Source: Dysgonomonadaceae bacterium zrk40 (GTDB lineage Bacteria > Bacteroidota > Bacteroidia > Bacteroidales > Dysgonomonadaceae). Taken from it: a DNA stretch of 64,000 bases. The notes under the pieces are model-generated. The model was not told the origin of the DNA. It worked only from the letters and a program-made list of their open reading frames with translations, and searched no databases. This document shows, one piece after another, positions 20,797 through 30,700 of the stretch; the stretch's first letter is position 1; every line of letters starts with the position of its first letter. Both the position numbers and the translations under genes were made by a program. The stretch spans positions 248,001 through 312,000 of the forward strand of contig CP070276.1 in the NCBI GenBank assembly GCA_016916535.1, in the 5' to 3' direction.

Positions 20797-21483
20797 CTAC
20801 TTCTCATTGTCCAGGTTCAGCCAATAGCCGAAGCCGGAGCGATTGACGATGATGCCGGCATATTCACCCAGTTTCTTTCGCAAACGGGTGATATGCACGT
20901 CGACGGTACGGTCAAGTACATATTCATTCTCACCCCAGACGCTTCCAAGGATTTCCGCACGAGTGAGCAGGTTGGGTGATACCTGTGCCAACAGTGAGAG
21001 GATCTCGAATTCTTTCTTGGTAAGAGACACCTCAGACCCGTCGATGGTCACCCTGTTGGAAGGAATGTCAATGGTGAGCCCCCGGTAATTCCAGTGTGTC
21101 GCCGGCGGCATCCGCACCAACGTGGTACGTTTCAACAGTGCCCGCACGCGAGCCAGCAACTCCTTCACCGAAAAAGGTTTGGCAACATAGTCATCGCCAC
21201 CCAGAGAGAAGCCGGTGAGCTTGTCGTTCTCACTGTTCTTGGCCGTGAGAAAGATGATTGGGATTGTATTTCCCTCTTTCCGGAGTGTCTCTGCCATCTT
21301 AAAGCCTGACATGCCTCCCATCATCACATCCAAAATCAACAATTGATGCACATCGGTTAGCACTGCCAGCGCCTCTTCTGCTGAAGTAGCCACATCCACG
21401 ATGTACCCTTCCTGTTCCAGGTTGAACTGCAGGATATCACAGATATCCTTCTCATCATCCACCACCAGTATCCTCTCTTCCAT
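20797..21483 (-). CDS. Response regulator, OmpR/PhoB family
   Basis: This 228-residue regulator has a receiver domain (LVVDDEKD, phospho-acceptor Asp in LLILDVMMGGMSG, Thr in IIFLTA, Lys in VAKPFSVKEL) and a winged-helix DNA-binding domain of the OmpR type (SLTKKEFEILSLLAQ, RAEILGSVWG, RTVDVHITRLRKKLGEY). It is the upstream partner of the sensor kinase at 19046-20794. The ATG at 21483 (MEERILVVDDE) is chosen because receivers start within a few residues of the acidic pocket; 22 upstream in-frame codons are untypical. It is divergent from queC. Confidence 0.95.
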   Translation of the reverse strand: MEERILVVDDEKDICDILQFNLEQEGYIVDVATSAEEALAVLTDVHQLLILDVMMGGMSGFKMAETLRKEGNTIPIIFLTAKNSENDKLTGFSLGGDDYVAKPFSVKELLARVRALLKRTTLVRMPPATHWNYRGLTIDIPSNRVTIDGSEVSLTKKEFEILSLLAQVSPNLLTRAEILGSVWGENEYVLDRTVDVHITRLRKKLGEYAGIIVNRSGFGYWLNLDNEK

Positions 21484-21642
21484 TGTACAGTTGTAATTGG
21501 TTTCCAGCCCGACTGTGAGAGGGCCAATCTCTTTGCAAATGTACGACATGCATGTTACATTCCTGTTACAAATAGATTACTTTTTTGTTAAGATGGTTTT
21601 AAATACCCTATCAGACAATGAGACAAATAAAGGGAAATATGT

Positions 21643-21650
21643 TATCTTTG
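21643..21650 (+). promoter_or_regulatory. -7 box (TATCTTTG) for queC-queF
   Basis: A perfect TAnnTTTG box. Transcription would start near 21655, exactly at the first hairpin of the leader, leaving a transcript leader of about 55 nt. Confidence 0.6.
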
Positions 21651-21655
21651 TATCC

Positions 21656-21709
21656 GGAAGCCAACAGCTTCCTGTGTAGCTTAGGAAACCACATAAAAAA
21701 CAAAGAAAG
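21656..21709 (+). promoter_or_regulatory. Candidate preQ1-I riboswitch in the queC leader
   Basis: Two elements lie end to end. A hairpin GGAAGC-CAACA-GCTTCC (21656-21672) is followed directly by P1, TGTG (21673-21676) with CACA (21690-21693). Inside P1, U21677 and C21689 occupy the places of the preQ1-contacting U and C. An A-rich tail (21695-21700) follows, and CAAAG (21701-21705) can pair with CTTAG (21680-21684), apart from one A-A mismatch, to make the pseudoknot helix P2. The tail overlaps the region where ribosomes would bind before the ATG at 21710, so ligand binding would reduce translation. The class, the A-rich tail and the AACC before P1' are known preQ1-I features; the 4-bp P1 is shorter than the usual 5. 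Confidence 0.7.
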
Positions 21710-22378
21710 ATGAAAGATTACCATCAGGAGGATGCACTTGTCCTCTTCTCCGGTGGTCAGGACTCCACCACCTGCCTTTACTGGGCCAGGCAACAGTTCC
21801 GTCAAGTCCATGCACTCTGTTTCACCTACGGTCAGCGCCACTCGCAGGAGGTGGAGAACGCTCGCCGCATTGCAGAGATGGCCGGCACACCTTTCCGGGT
21901 GCTCGATGCCTCCATCATTTCGCGGCTGGCACCCAACTCGCTGACCGATCTCTCCATGACGATGGATGAGACACAACCCAAAGACTCCTACCCCAACACC
22001 TTTGTTCCCGGCAGGAATCTCTTGTTCCTCACCTTCGCTGCCACGCTGGCTTATGCACAGGGAATCCGCCACATGGTCACCGGTGTCTCGGAAGCAGACT
22101 ACAGCGGCTACCCCGACTGCAGGGATACCTTTATCCACTCGGCCAATACCACTCTGAACCTGGCAATGGACAGGCAGTTCGTGATCCACACACCACTGAT
22201 GTGGCGCAACAAGAAGGAGGTATGGCAACTGGCCGACGAACTGGGGGTATTTGAAATCATCCGCAACGAGACGCTCACCTGCTACAATGGTATTCTGGCC
22301 GGGGGTTGTGGCCATTGTCCTGCCTGCCTGCTGCGCAACAAAGGGCTGGAGGCCTACCTCGCCGAAAAAGGAGGATAA
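21710..22378 (+). CDS. queC: 7-cyano-7-deazaguanine (preQ0) synthase QueC
   Basis: QueC turns 7-carboxy-7-deazaguanine into preQ0 with ATP and ammonia, a step in queuosine synthesis. The 222-residue product has the PP-loop SGGQDS at residues 14-19 and a zinc site at the C terminus ([13 protein letters not shown]). The internal [18 protein letters not shown] is a family hallmark. queF follows 41 bp downstream on the same strand. The start directly follows a leader that fits a preQ1-I aptamer, which agrees with feedback control by the pathway product. Confidence 0.97.
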   Translation: MKDYHQEDALVLFSGGQDSTTCLYWARQQFRQVHALCFTYGQRHSQEVENARRIAEMAGTPFRVLDASIISRLAPNSLTDLSMTMDETQPKDSYPNTFVPGRNLLFLTFAATLAYAQGIRHMVTGVSEADYSGYPDCRDTFIHSANTTLNLAMDRQFVIHTPLMWRNKKEVWQLADELGVFEIIRNETLTCYNGILAGGCGHCPACLLRNKGLEAYLAEKGG

Positions 22379-22419
22379 CAGTTATTATTCGTTCATCAAC
22401 TACAATAGAGATATCCCAT

Positions 22420-22881
22420 ATGGAAAAAGATCAACTCACCCTATTGGGTAGCCAAACCGTCTACCGGCAGGATTATGCACCCGAGGTGCTGGAGGCATTC
22501 ACCAACAAACACCCTGAGAACGACTATTGGGTGACCTTCGACTGTCCCGAATTCACCAGCCTCTGCCCCATCACCGGACAACCCGACTTTGCCACCATCC
22601 GCGTCGATTACATTCCGGATGTGAAGATGGTGGAGAGCAAGAGCCTGAAGCTATACCTCTTCAGTTTCCGCAACCATGGGGCCTTTCATGAGGATTGCGT
22701 GAACATCATCATGAAAGATTTGATCCAACTGATGGATCCCAGGTACATCGAGGTGACAGGCATGTTCACCCCCCGGGGCGGCATCAGCATCTACCCTTAC
22801 ACCAACCATGGCCGTAAGGGTACAAAGTATGAAAAGCTGGGCGAAGAGCGCCTCTTCGCCCATTCTGTCCCCCTGAAATAA
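22420..22881 (+). CDS. queF: preQ0 reductase QueF (NADPH-dependent)
   Basis: QueF reduces the nitrile of preQ0 to the aminomethyl group of preQ1. The 153-residue length is that of the single-domain type I enzyme. The catalytic Cys49 ([13 protein letters not shown]) and Asp56 have the spacing of the Bacillus Cys55/Asp62 pair, and [23 protein letters not shown] carries the NADPH-binding and substrate residues (shown by its core, [11 protein letters not shown]). The ATG at 22420 is chosen because upstream in-frame codons lie in queC. A strong terminator follows at 22899. Confidence 0.97.
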   Translation: MEKDQLTLLGSQTVYRQDYAPEVLEAFTNKHPENDYWVTFDCPEFTSLCPITGQPDFATIRVDYIPDVKMVESKSLKLYLFSFRNHGAFHEDCVNIIMKDLIQLMDPRYIEVTGMFTPRGGISIYPYTNHGRKGTKYEKLGEERLFAHSVPLK

Positions 22882-22898
22882 ACTGACAGGGTAGAAAC

Positions 22899-22941
22899 AA
22901 AAGACATCCGGCAGGGGAATTCCCGACCGGATGTCTTTTTC
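22899..22941. terminator. Terminator between queF and the GH16-like gene
   Basis: A 13-bp stem, AAAAGACATCCGG with CCGGATGTCTTTT, with an internal GGGGAATTCCC region, then a T-tract on plus and on minus. It can end transcription from both sides. Confidence 0.88.
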
Positions 22942-22977
22942 TTGAAAGATAAAAAGTTACAGCTTGTTGCCAATCAC

Positions 22978-23778
22978 TTATTCCTCTTCGCCCACTTTTG
23001 GCTCATAGACCCTCACCCAATCAATCAACATATCGGCAGGCAATTGCTCAGGATCGGTATCCTTGTTGAGACGGATGCCGAGGAAGAGATCAAAATCCTG
23101 TTCGTCGTATGGGTATTGTCCAGCCATGTCGGTAAGCACACGGGGATACTTCCGCGTGCGGATGTCATCCACGAAAAAGACCAGGCTGTCCGGATACTTC
23201 TCAACACCGTAGATGCGGTACTCCACCGGATTGACTCCTACCAGCGAGCTTGAGGGTGGATTTTCTGCCATCCCCTGCGATGTAGTATATTCAGAAGTTA
23301 CCGACTGGTAAACAAACTCATCCATGCCGTAATGTTCCATGAAGTCGATCGAGATATGATTTTCCGATGGATCAACCGGCAGCAATGAGAGATAATGGGT
23401 GGCACCCTCAGCAGGGTTCACCCGGACCTTCACCTCGATCCGGGATACCTTCCCACTCTTCATACCTTCACGGGTGATGCCACCGGTGAGAAATGGCATC
23501 GTATCATTCGGCACCGAATTGGGCATTGCTCGCAGCACCAGGTTGCCCTCCTGTGAGAGATACAACGCATCATGCGTACTGGCATAACGGTTCATATGTT
23601 GTTTTCCCTTTGAGATTTTTGACCATTCATTCCCGTTCAGACCATCGTCAAAATCATCTTCCCATACCAGTTCCCATCCCTTGCGGAACTTCTCGTCACT
23701 CTCCTCCTTCTGGCCCGTACAGGAAACTATTCCACCAACGAGTGCCAATGTGAGGATCAGTAAAGTAGTTTTTTTCAT
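22978..23778 (-). CDS. GH16-like lipoprotein lacking the nucleophile Glu
   Basis: This 266-residue protein has a lipoprotein signal (LALVGGIVSC, Cys20) and a GH16 beta-jelly-roll reading: WELVWEDDFDDGLNGNEW at the start, GKVSRIEVKVRVNP in the middle, YPDSLVFFVDD, and MLIDWVRVYEP at the end. GH16 enzymes cleave beta-glucans and galactans using an ExDxxE motif. Here the motif reads SIDFME (143-148): the first Glu, the nucleophile, is Ser, while the Asp and the acid/base Glu are kept. It may therefore bind glycan without cutting it, or act differently. It stands alone between terminators, with a TATTTTTG box at 23814-23821 upstream on minus. Confidence 0.82.
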   Translation of the reverse strand: MKKTTLLILTLALVGGIVSCTGQKEESDEKFRKGWELVWEDDFDDGLNGNEWSKISKGKQHMNRYASTHDALYLSQEGNLVLRAMPNSVPNDTMPFLTGGITREGMKSGKVSRIEVKVRVNPAEGATHYLSLLPVDPSENHISIDFMEHYGMDEFVYQSVTSEYTTSQGMAENPPSSSLVGVNPVEYRIYGVEKYPDSLVFFVDDIRTRKYPRVLTDMAGQYPYDEQDFDLFLGIRLNKDTDPEQLPADMLIDWVRVYEPKVGEEE

Positions 23779-23970
23779 GCAATAAAGTTTGTTGTTTCAT
23801 TCATATTGTTCTGCAAAAATAACAATAAGAGGTGGTAGAGAGGTTCAATTGGAACACAATAAGTGTTAAACGAGGGGGCTGGCTTATCATTTTTATCAGA
23901 AACGGGGGAATCAAATATCGATTTCACACCAACAATAAGCTAAATAAAACAATTGAAAGGAAACTTTTAT

Positions 23971-23978
23971 TACCTTTG
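23971..23978 (+). promoter_or_regulatory. -7 box (TACCTTTG) for the aminotransferase gene
   Basis: A perfect TAnnTTTG match with a TTG 15 bp upstream (23953-23955) as a possible -33 element. It lies inside the longer in-frame extension of the aminotransferase, so the ATG at 24034 is preferred. Confidence 0.55.
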
Positions 23979-24033
23979 CCCCTTGCATCTACATAGAAAA
24001 AGATCAACAGAGGTTACAATCAACGCAATCAAT

Positions 24034-25230
24034 ATGCCGGAAATTTCTCAGCGGGGATTTGAGATGCCCGCTTCACCCATACGCAAATTAGCCCCCCTCT
24101 CCGATGCTGCCAAAGCACGTGGCACCAAGGTGTACCACCTCAACATCGGGCAGCCCGACCTGCCCTCACCACAAGCTGCCCTGGAGGCAATCCGCAACAT
24201 AGACCGCACTACGCTTGAGTACAGTCCCAGCGACGGTTACCGCTTTTACAGGGAGAACCTGACGGAGTACTACAGAGAGTACAACATTGAACTGACACCC
24301 GAAGAGATCATCGTCACCGCGGGGGGATCGGAAGCGGTGCTCTATGCCTTTATGGCCTGCCTGAACCCGGGTGACGAGATCATCGTCCCGGAGCCGGCCT
24401 ATGCCAACTACATGGCCTTTGCCATCTCCGCCGGAGCAGTGATCCGCTCCCTGCCCTCAACCATTGAATCGGGATTCGCACTACCCCATATCGATGACTT
24501 TGAACAACTGATCAACGAGCGCACCAAGGGAATCCTGATCTGTAACCCGAACAACCCCACCGGTTATGTCTACACGCCCCAGGAGATGGAGCAGATACGC
24601 CAGTTGGTGATGAAGCACAACCTCTATCTCTTCTCCGACGAGGTATACCGGGAGTTCATCTACAATGACACGCCATACGTCTCCGCCTGCCACCTGGAAG
24701 GAGTGGAAGAGAATGTGGTGCTGATCGACTCGGTTTCGAAACGATACAGTGAGTGCGGCATCCGCATCGGGGCATTGATAACCAGGAACCGTAAGGTGCA
24801 CGACACCGTGATGAAGTTCTGCCAGGCGCGTCTCAGTCCCCCGCTCATCGGCCAGATTGCTGCCAACGCATCGTTACAGGAGAACGGCAGCTACATGCAG
24901 CATAACTTTGAAGAGTACAAGAGCCGCCGTGATTACCTGATGGAACGACTCAACAACATTCCGGGTGTCTTCTCCCCCATGCCGCAGGGTGCCTTCTACA
25001 CGTTGGCACGACTGCCCATCGACGATGCCGACAGATTCTGTGCCTGGTGTCTTTCAGATTTCTCCTACGAGGGTCAGACCATCTTCATGGCACCTGCAAC
25101 CGGTTTTTACGTGACTCCGGGCTTGGGTAAGAACGAAGTACGCATCGCTTATGTACTGAACAAGACTGAGCTGGGAAAAGCACTGACGGTGTTGGAGAAA
25201 GCACTGGAGGCATATCCGGGAAGAAGATAA
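24034..25230 (+). CDS. Class I/II pyridoxal-phosphate aminotransferase
   Basis: This 398-residue fold-type I aminotransferase moves amino groups between an amino acid and a 2-oxo acid. Visible family residues are LNIGQPDLPSP, the PLP loop VTAGGSEAVLYA, ICNPNNPTGYVY (substrate Asn), YLFSDEVYREFIY (Asp that binds the pyridine), the PLP lysine in SVSKRYSECGIRIGA, and the C-terminal NEVRIAYV (substrate carboxylate Arg). Aspartate, tyrosine or alanine are possible substrates; the sequence does not decide. The permease gene at 25240 starts 9 bp after the stop, so the two are likely co-transcribed, although no functional link is clear. Confidence 0.9.
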   Translation: MPEISQRGFEMPASPIRKLAPLSDAAKARGTKVYHLNIGQPDLPSPQAALEAIRNIDRTTLEYSPSDGYRFYRENLTEYYREYNIELTPEEIIVTAGGSEAVLYAFMACLNPGDEIIVPEPAYANYMAFAISAGAVIRSLPSTIESGFALPHIDDFEQLINERTKGILICNPNNPTGYVYTPQEMEQIRQLVMKHNLYLFSDEVYREFIYNDTPYVSACHLEGVEENVVLIDSVSKRYSECGIRIGALITRNRKVHDTVMKFCQARLSPPLIGQIAANASLQENGSYMQHNFEEYKSRRDYLMERLNNIPGVFSPMPQGAFYTLARLPIDDADRFCAWCLSDFSYEGQTIFMAPATGFYVTPGLGKNEVRIAYVLNKTELGKALTVLEKALEAYPGRR

Positions 25231-25239
25231 AGCGTTGAG

Positions 25240-26487
25240 ATGAGTACCGAACTTTTCATAGCCAGACGTATCTACAGAGGAGAGAAGCAAAACGACAAGC
25301 GTGTCTCCTCTCCCGCCATACGCATCGCTATCACCGGCATCGCACTGGGACTGGCCGTGATGCTTGTATCGGTTTGTATCATCGTAGGGTTTAAAAAGGA
25401 AGTACGTGCCAAGGTGGTGGGTTTCGGATCCCATATCCAGGTCACAACCTTCGACAACAACAACTCATACGAACAGACTCCCATCGCCTTCTCCGACACA
25501 CTGAGGGAGCTGCTCACCTCCAATCCAGACATCTCCCATCTTCAGGAGTACATCTCCAAGCCGGGCATCATCAAGACCGAGGAAGACTTCCTGGGTGTCA
25601 TCCTCAAAGGTGTCTCTGAAAGCTACGACTGGGAGTTTTTCCGAAAGAACATGGTGGAGGGAGAGGTGATTCATCCGGATGACACCACCGCCGGCAACCG
25701 GGCCATCCTCTCCCGTGAGATCGCAGACAAGCTGCAACTGAAGCTGGGTGACAGTTTCACCTGCTATTTCGTGCAGGAGCCGGTACGTGCCCGTCGGTTT
25801 ACCATCACAGGCATCTACGAGACCAATTTCGAGGATTACGACAAGCTTTATGTCATCACCGGGAAAGGAGTGCTTGCCTCCCTCAACGGGTGGGATGACG
25901 ATATGGTGAGCGGTATCGAACTGCTGGTAAAGGATTACGAGAACCTCGACCGCACCACGCAAGATCTCTTCTTTACCATGGCATCCTACAAAGACCGCCT
26001 CGGCAACAACCTGTACACACGTTCCATCAAGGATATCAACCCCATGATATTCAACTGGCTCAACCTGCTTGACATGAATGTCTGGGTGATCATCATCCTG
26101 ATGTTGGTGGTATCCGGCTTCACCATGATCTCGGGACTGCTGATCATCATCCTTGAACGCACCAATATGATTGGCATGCTCAAGTCGATGGGTGCCCGCG
26201 ACTTCAGCATCCGCAAGGTGTTCCTCTACCTCTCCGCCTTCCTGATTGGTCAGGGGATGCTTTGGGGCAATGTGATCGCGCTTCTCTTCTGCATCCTGCA
26301 GGATCGCTTTCACCTGCTGAAACTGGATCCTGCCACCTACTACCTCTCCTCGGTGCCGGTAGACCTGAACCTGCTTTACATCCTGCTGCTGAATGCAGGC
26401 ACGCTGCTGGTCACCCTGCTGATGATGCTGGGACCCTCCTATCTCGTTGCCCGCATTACCCCTGCCCGCTCCATCCGTTTTGAATAG
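25240..26487 (+). CDS. LolE/FtsX-type ABC transporter permease
   Basis: This 415-residue protein has one N-terminal helix (about 30-50), a long extracytoplasmic MacB-like domain, and three C-terminal helices beginning near residue 275 (WVIIILMLVVSGFTMISGLLIIILERTN, given here by its position). The segment ERTNMIGMLKSMGARDFSIRKVFLY is a standard FtsX-domain coupling region (core: IGMLKSMGA). This fits LolC/LolE, which release lipoproteins from the inner membrane with the LolD ATPase. No ATPase gene is adjacent, so the partner must be elsewhere. Confidence 0.87.
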   Translation: MSTELFIARRIYRGEKQNDKRVSSPAIRIAITGIALGLAVMLVSVCIIVGFKKEVRAKVVGFGSHIQVTTFDNNNSYEQTPIAFSDTLRELLTSNPDISHLQEYISKPGIIKTEEDFLGVILKGVSESYDWEFFRKNMVEGEVIHPDDTTAGNRAILSREIADKLQLKLGDSFTCYFVQEPVRARRFTITGIYETNFEDYDKLYVITGKGVLASLNGWDDDMVSGIELLVKDYENLDRTTQDLFFTMASYKDRLGNNLYTRSIKDINPMIFNWLNLLDMNVWVIIILMLVVSGFTMISGLLIIILERTNMIGMLKSMGARDFSIRKVFLYLSAFLIGQGMLWGNVIALLFCILQDRFHLLKLDPATYYLSSVPVDLNLLYILLLNAGTLLVTLLMMLGPSYLVARITPARSIRFE

Positions 26488-26539
26488 CGTTTCCAAAAAG
26501 TAACTCCCGTAGTCAACCCGTCGACTGAAAAATATTGGT

Positions 26540-26547
26540 TATATTTG
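26540..26547 (+). promoter_or_regulatory. -7 box (TATATTTG) for sbcD-sbcC
   Basis: A perfect TAnnTTTG match 16 bp before the sbcD ATG, which would give a very short leader. Confidence 0.5.
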
Positions 26548-26563
26548 ACAGCAAAAAGAGGGT

Positions 26564-27784
26564 ATGCGCATATTACACACTGCCGACTGGCATCTGGGGA
26601 AACGGCTCGATGATTTCCCGCGGCTGGAAGAGCAACGGGAAGTGATGGAGGAGATCTGCGAAATTGCAGACAGGGAAGCAGCCGATGTGGTACTGGTTGC
26701 AGGTGATCTCTTCGACACCTTCAACCCTCCCACCGAGGCAGTCGACCTACTCTACCAAACACTCAAACGACTCACCGCAGGGGGTCGCCGTCCCGTGATC
26801 GCCATCGCCGGGAACCATGACTCACCCGACCGGATAGAGTCTCCCGACCCGCTGGCGCGGGAGTGTGGCATCATCTTCGCCGGTTATCCCCATACGGTGG
26901 TACCTCCCTATCTGCTCGAGTCGGGATTAAAAGTACTACAGAGCGACAGGGGTTTTCTGGAGCTATCGTTGCCGGGTTCATCCGCTCCTTTACGCATCCT
27001 TTTCACACCCTATGCCAACGAGTACCGTCTCAAAACCTTTCTCGGTAGGGAGGATAGCGAGGAGGAGTTACGGTCTCTTCTGCAGGAGCGATGGCAGCAG
27101 CTGGCCGACCGTTACTGCGACCATACGGGTGTCAACATCCTCCTCACACATCTCTTCGTGGCAAGAAGAGGTGCCACTCTTCCCGAAGAGCCGGAGGAGG
27201 AGAAGCCGATCCTGCAGGTAGGCGGTGCACAGGCGGTTTACACGGACAATATCCCCGCACAGATACAATACACCGCGCTGGGACATCTCCACCGGATGCA
27301 GTTCGTGGAGAAAGGGCCGTCGCCGGTCTGCTACAGCGGGAGCCCCCTCTCCTACAGCTTTGCCGAAGCAGGTCAGCAGAAACAGCTGCTGCTGATCGAC
27401 CTTGAGCCCCGTGAAGCAGCCGTTGTACGAGAGGTACCCCTTACCCGGTCGAGGCTGCTGCTGCGGAAAAAGGCGGAGGGTGTGGATGAGGCACTGCAGT
27501 GGCTCAGCGAGCACAGGGATGCACTGGTAGAACTGACCATCGTCACCGACAGCTTTCTCACCGCCATGGAACGGAAAGCCCTTCTGGCAGCTCACCCCGG
27601 CATCGTGAGCATCATTCCCGAGGTTGCGGATGCTGAGACACTGAGGAAGGGAGGAAAACAGCAGATAGACCTCTCCAAGGGTATGGAAGCGCTGTTCCGC
27701 GATTATTTCCTGCATGAGAAGGGGCAGGAACCCAACGAAGAGATCATGCAATTGTTTCACGAAATAGTGGCAGAAGAGGAATGA
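26564..27784 (+). CDS. sbcD: Nuclease subunit SbcD
   Basis: SbcD is the Mre11-type nuclease of the SbcCD complex, which opens hairpins and removes protein-blocked DNA ends. The 406-residue product shows the calcineurin-like metallophosphatase motifs in order: HTADWHLGKRLDD, VVLVAGDLFDTFNPP, IAGNHDSPDR, LLTHLFV and ALGHLHRMQ, which supply the two-metal site ligands. The last ~100 residues form the C-terminal domain that contacts SbcC. The stop overlaps the sbcC start by 4 bp (ATGA), implying coupled translation. Confidence 0.96.
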   Translation: MRILHTADWHLGKRLDDFPRLEEQREVMEEICEIADREAADVVLVAGDLFDTFNPPTEAVDLLYQTLKRLTAGGRRPVIAIAGNHDSPDRIESPDPLARECGIIFAGYPHTVVPPYLLESGLKVLQSDRGFLELSLPGSSAPLRILFTPYANEYRLKTFLGREDSEEELRSLLQERWQQLADRYCDHTGVNILLTHLFVARRGATLPEEPEEEKPILQVGGAQAVYTDNIPAQIQYTALGHLHRMQFVEKGPSPVCYSGSPLSYSFAEAGQQKQLLLIDLEPREAAVVREVPLTRSRLLLRKKAEGVDEALQWLSEHRDALVELTIVTDSFLTAMERKALLAAHPGIVSIIPEVADAETLRKGGKQQIDLSKGMEALFRDYFLHEKGQEPNEEIMQLFHEIVAEEE

Positions 27785-30700
27785 TACCAATAAAACTTAC
27801 TCTGCAGGGACTTTACTCCTACCAGGCAAAACAGACCATCGACTTCACCCGGCTCACCTCCTCCGGCTTGTTTGGCATCTTCGGCATGGTGGGCAGCGGC
27901 AAGTCGTCGATCCTGGAAGCGATCACCTTCGCCCTTTACGGACGTACCGACCGCCTCAACCTCTCGGGCGACAACCGCAACTACAACATGATGAACCTGA
28001 AATCGAAGGAGCTGCAGATCGACTTCATCTTCGAGGCCGGCAGCGAGCATACGCTCTACCGCTCCACAGTGAAGGGCAGGCGCAACAGTAAACGGTTTGA
28101 GGAGGTGAAAACGCTCGATCGCACTGCCTACAGGAAGGTCGACAGCGAATGGATTCCAATTGAGCAGGAGGCTCTGCAGGCAGCCATCGGGCTGAGCTAC
28201 GAGAACTTCAAACGCACCATCATCATCCCCCAGGGCCAGTTTCAGGAGTTCCTGCAACTGGGCAACAAAGATCGCACCCAGATGCTGAAAGAGCTGTTCA
28301 ACCTGGGGAAGTATGAGTTTTATTATAAGGTGGCGGCACTCGAGACAAGGAACAACGAAAAGAAACATATCCTGGAAGGTGAACTGAAAGCACTGGGCGA
28401 CATCGATGAAAGTCAGCTTGATCAGTACGAGTCAGGGCTGGATCAGCTGGAGAAAATCATATCTGAACACAAAAGCAGGCTCATCGAACTACAGCGTAAG
28501 GAGGAACAACAGCGGAAATTAAGGGAGTTGCAGCAGAAGAGCAGTGAGGCTGAGCGTGAGCTGCGGAAGCTGGAAAATGAAGAGCCGTTTTTTCGTGCCC
28601 TCGAAAAGAGCATCAACCGTTACGAGCAGTGTCACTACCGGTTCAAACATCGGCTTGAACTTTTGGAGGAGTGGAGCAGCAAGAAGAAGAAGAGAGAAGA
28701 GCTGATGTCTCTTGACAGAAAGCACCTGAAAGAGGTGGAGCAGACGATTGAAGAGATTGGGAAGCTGCTCACTGAGGTCAGACCGGCATACGAGAAACGG
28801 GAAGAGTTGCAGAAAAGGGCGACAGATCTGTCTCTGCTGCTGCAGATGAAAGGTGCCGAAGAGATCATCACCAAGGAAAAGAGACGTTCAGAAACAGGAA
28901 AAGGTTTTCTTGAGGAAGCCACAAAACAGCTAGAGCGTCTGAAATCGGAGAAGCAGCGCCTCGGGGATCTGATCAGTGAGTTGCGCGCGAAGATGCCCGA
29001 TCTCATGTTGCTCTCTGCCATCAGAAGCTGGCATGCCGAAAAGAAGACCCTAGAGAAACAACTGGGCGACATCGGTGGGGAAACAGAGCGATATGCCCGT
29101 GAGGAGGAGGAGATCAAGCAGGAGAGAGCGCTCCTACGGCACAACAAGCTGTTTGAAGGAGTGTCGCTCGATGCAGCCCCTACAGCACTGGAGGATTGCC
29201 TGAGACAGGAGGTTGACACGTTGAAAAACCGGCAGCGTAAGATGGGTGAAGAGGAACATCATCTGCTGGTAAAAGAGCAGTTGAAAAGCTACGCCAGCGA
29301 GCTGGAAGAGGGACACCCCTGCCCGCTCTGCGGATCCAGACAGCATCCGGAAATATTCCGGAGTGATGATCAGGAAAAGCAACTGCTGCAGCTGACGGAA
29401 GAGAAAAGAGTTCTAGAGCAGCAACTCAACCAGCTTGCATCGCTCAGCGAGCAGCTCCTGCTGCTCAGGAGCCGTGAACGACAGGCATGCAAGCAGAAGG
29501 AAGAGTGGATTGGCAAAGGCAGCCTGGTAAAGCAACAGCTTGAGATGCACGAAGGGCAGTTTCAGTGGGAGAAGTACCACGATGAAGCGGCGCTGAACAA
29601 CGCTTTCCTGGAAGTGAAGAAACTCCAGGATGAACTCAGGATACAAGAGGACTCACTTGCCGAAAAAGTGACCCAGCTGGAGCAGGAGGAGAAGAACAGG
29701 GAACGCTACCGTGCAGCGCTGGATCAGATACGGACCACGCTCACGGTCCAGGAGACCACTTTGGCCACCCTTCAGGAGCAACTTGAAATCATCGACCCCA
29801 GTCACTACCGGGAGTCCGGCAGCGAGGAGATTGAAAGGGAAAGGCAGCAGCTGCTCGAGAAGCATCAGCATGTGGTGAAGCAGTTCGAAGAAAAGAGCGG
29901 ACTCCTGCAGGAACAGACCCGGGAGAAGGATGCCCTCATGGGTGCATTGGTGATCAACAACCGGGAGCTGGAACAGCAGCAGGCGGCCATCGACAGTTTG
30001 CAGGAACAGCTCAAGGAGGAGCTGGCAAAATCTACCTTCAGCAACATCGGCGAGGTGAAGGAGATCCTCTCCGCAGCGATGGATCCTGAAACAGAAAAGA
30101 AAAAGCTGGCAACGTTCCGTGACGCGATGATGCACTACAGATCTGCTTTCGACCAGTTCCAAAAGGAGATGGAGGGGAGGGTGTACGATGCACGGGCGCA
30201 TGAGATGCTGATAGACGAAATGAACAGGATCAGTGAGGAGGTGACAGCCAAAAACCAGGAACATGGAAGTATCACCGGATTGCTCACGAAGCTAAAGAGT
30301 GATCTGCATAAAATGTCAGAACTGAAGGAGACAATGGAGAAGCTACTGGCAAGGGGTGAAAATATCCGAACAATGAAATCGCTCTTCACGGCGAGTGGAT
30401 TCGTGAACTACATCTCCACCGTCTATCTCCAGAATCTCTGCAATGCCGCCAACGACCGATTCTTCCGGCTCACGCGACAGAAGCTGAGCCTCGAGATCAC
30501 CCCCGACAACAGTTTTCAGGTGCGTGACTTCATGCACGAGGGGAAGGTAAGGAGCGTCAAAACCCTCTCCGGTGGTCAGACCTTTCAGGCATCCCTATCA
30601 CTGGCACTGGCACTGGCCGACAACATCCAGCAGATCACCCGCTCCAGTCAAAACTTCTTCTTCCTCGACGAAGGGTTCGGCTCACTCGACAAAGAGTCAC

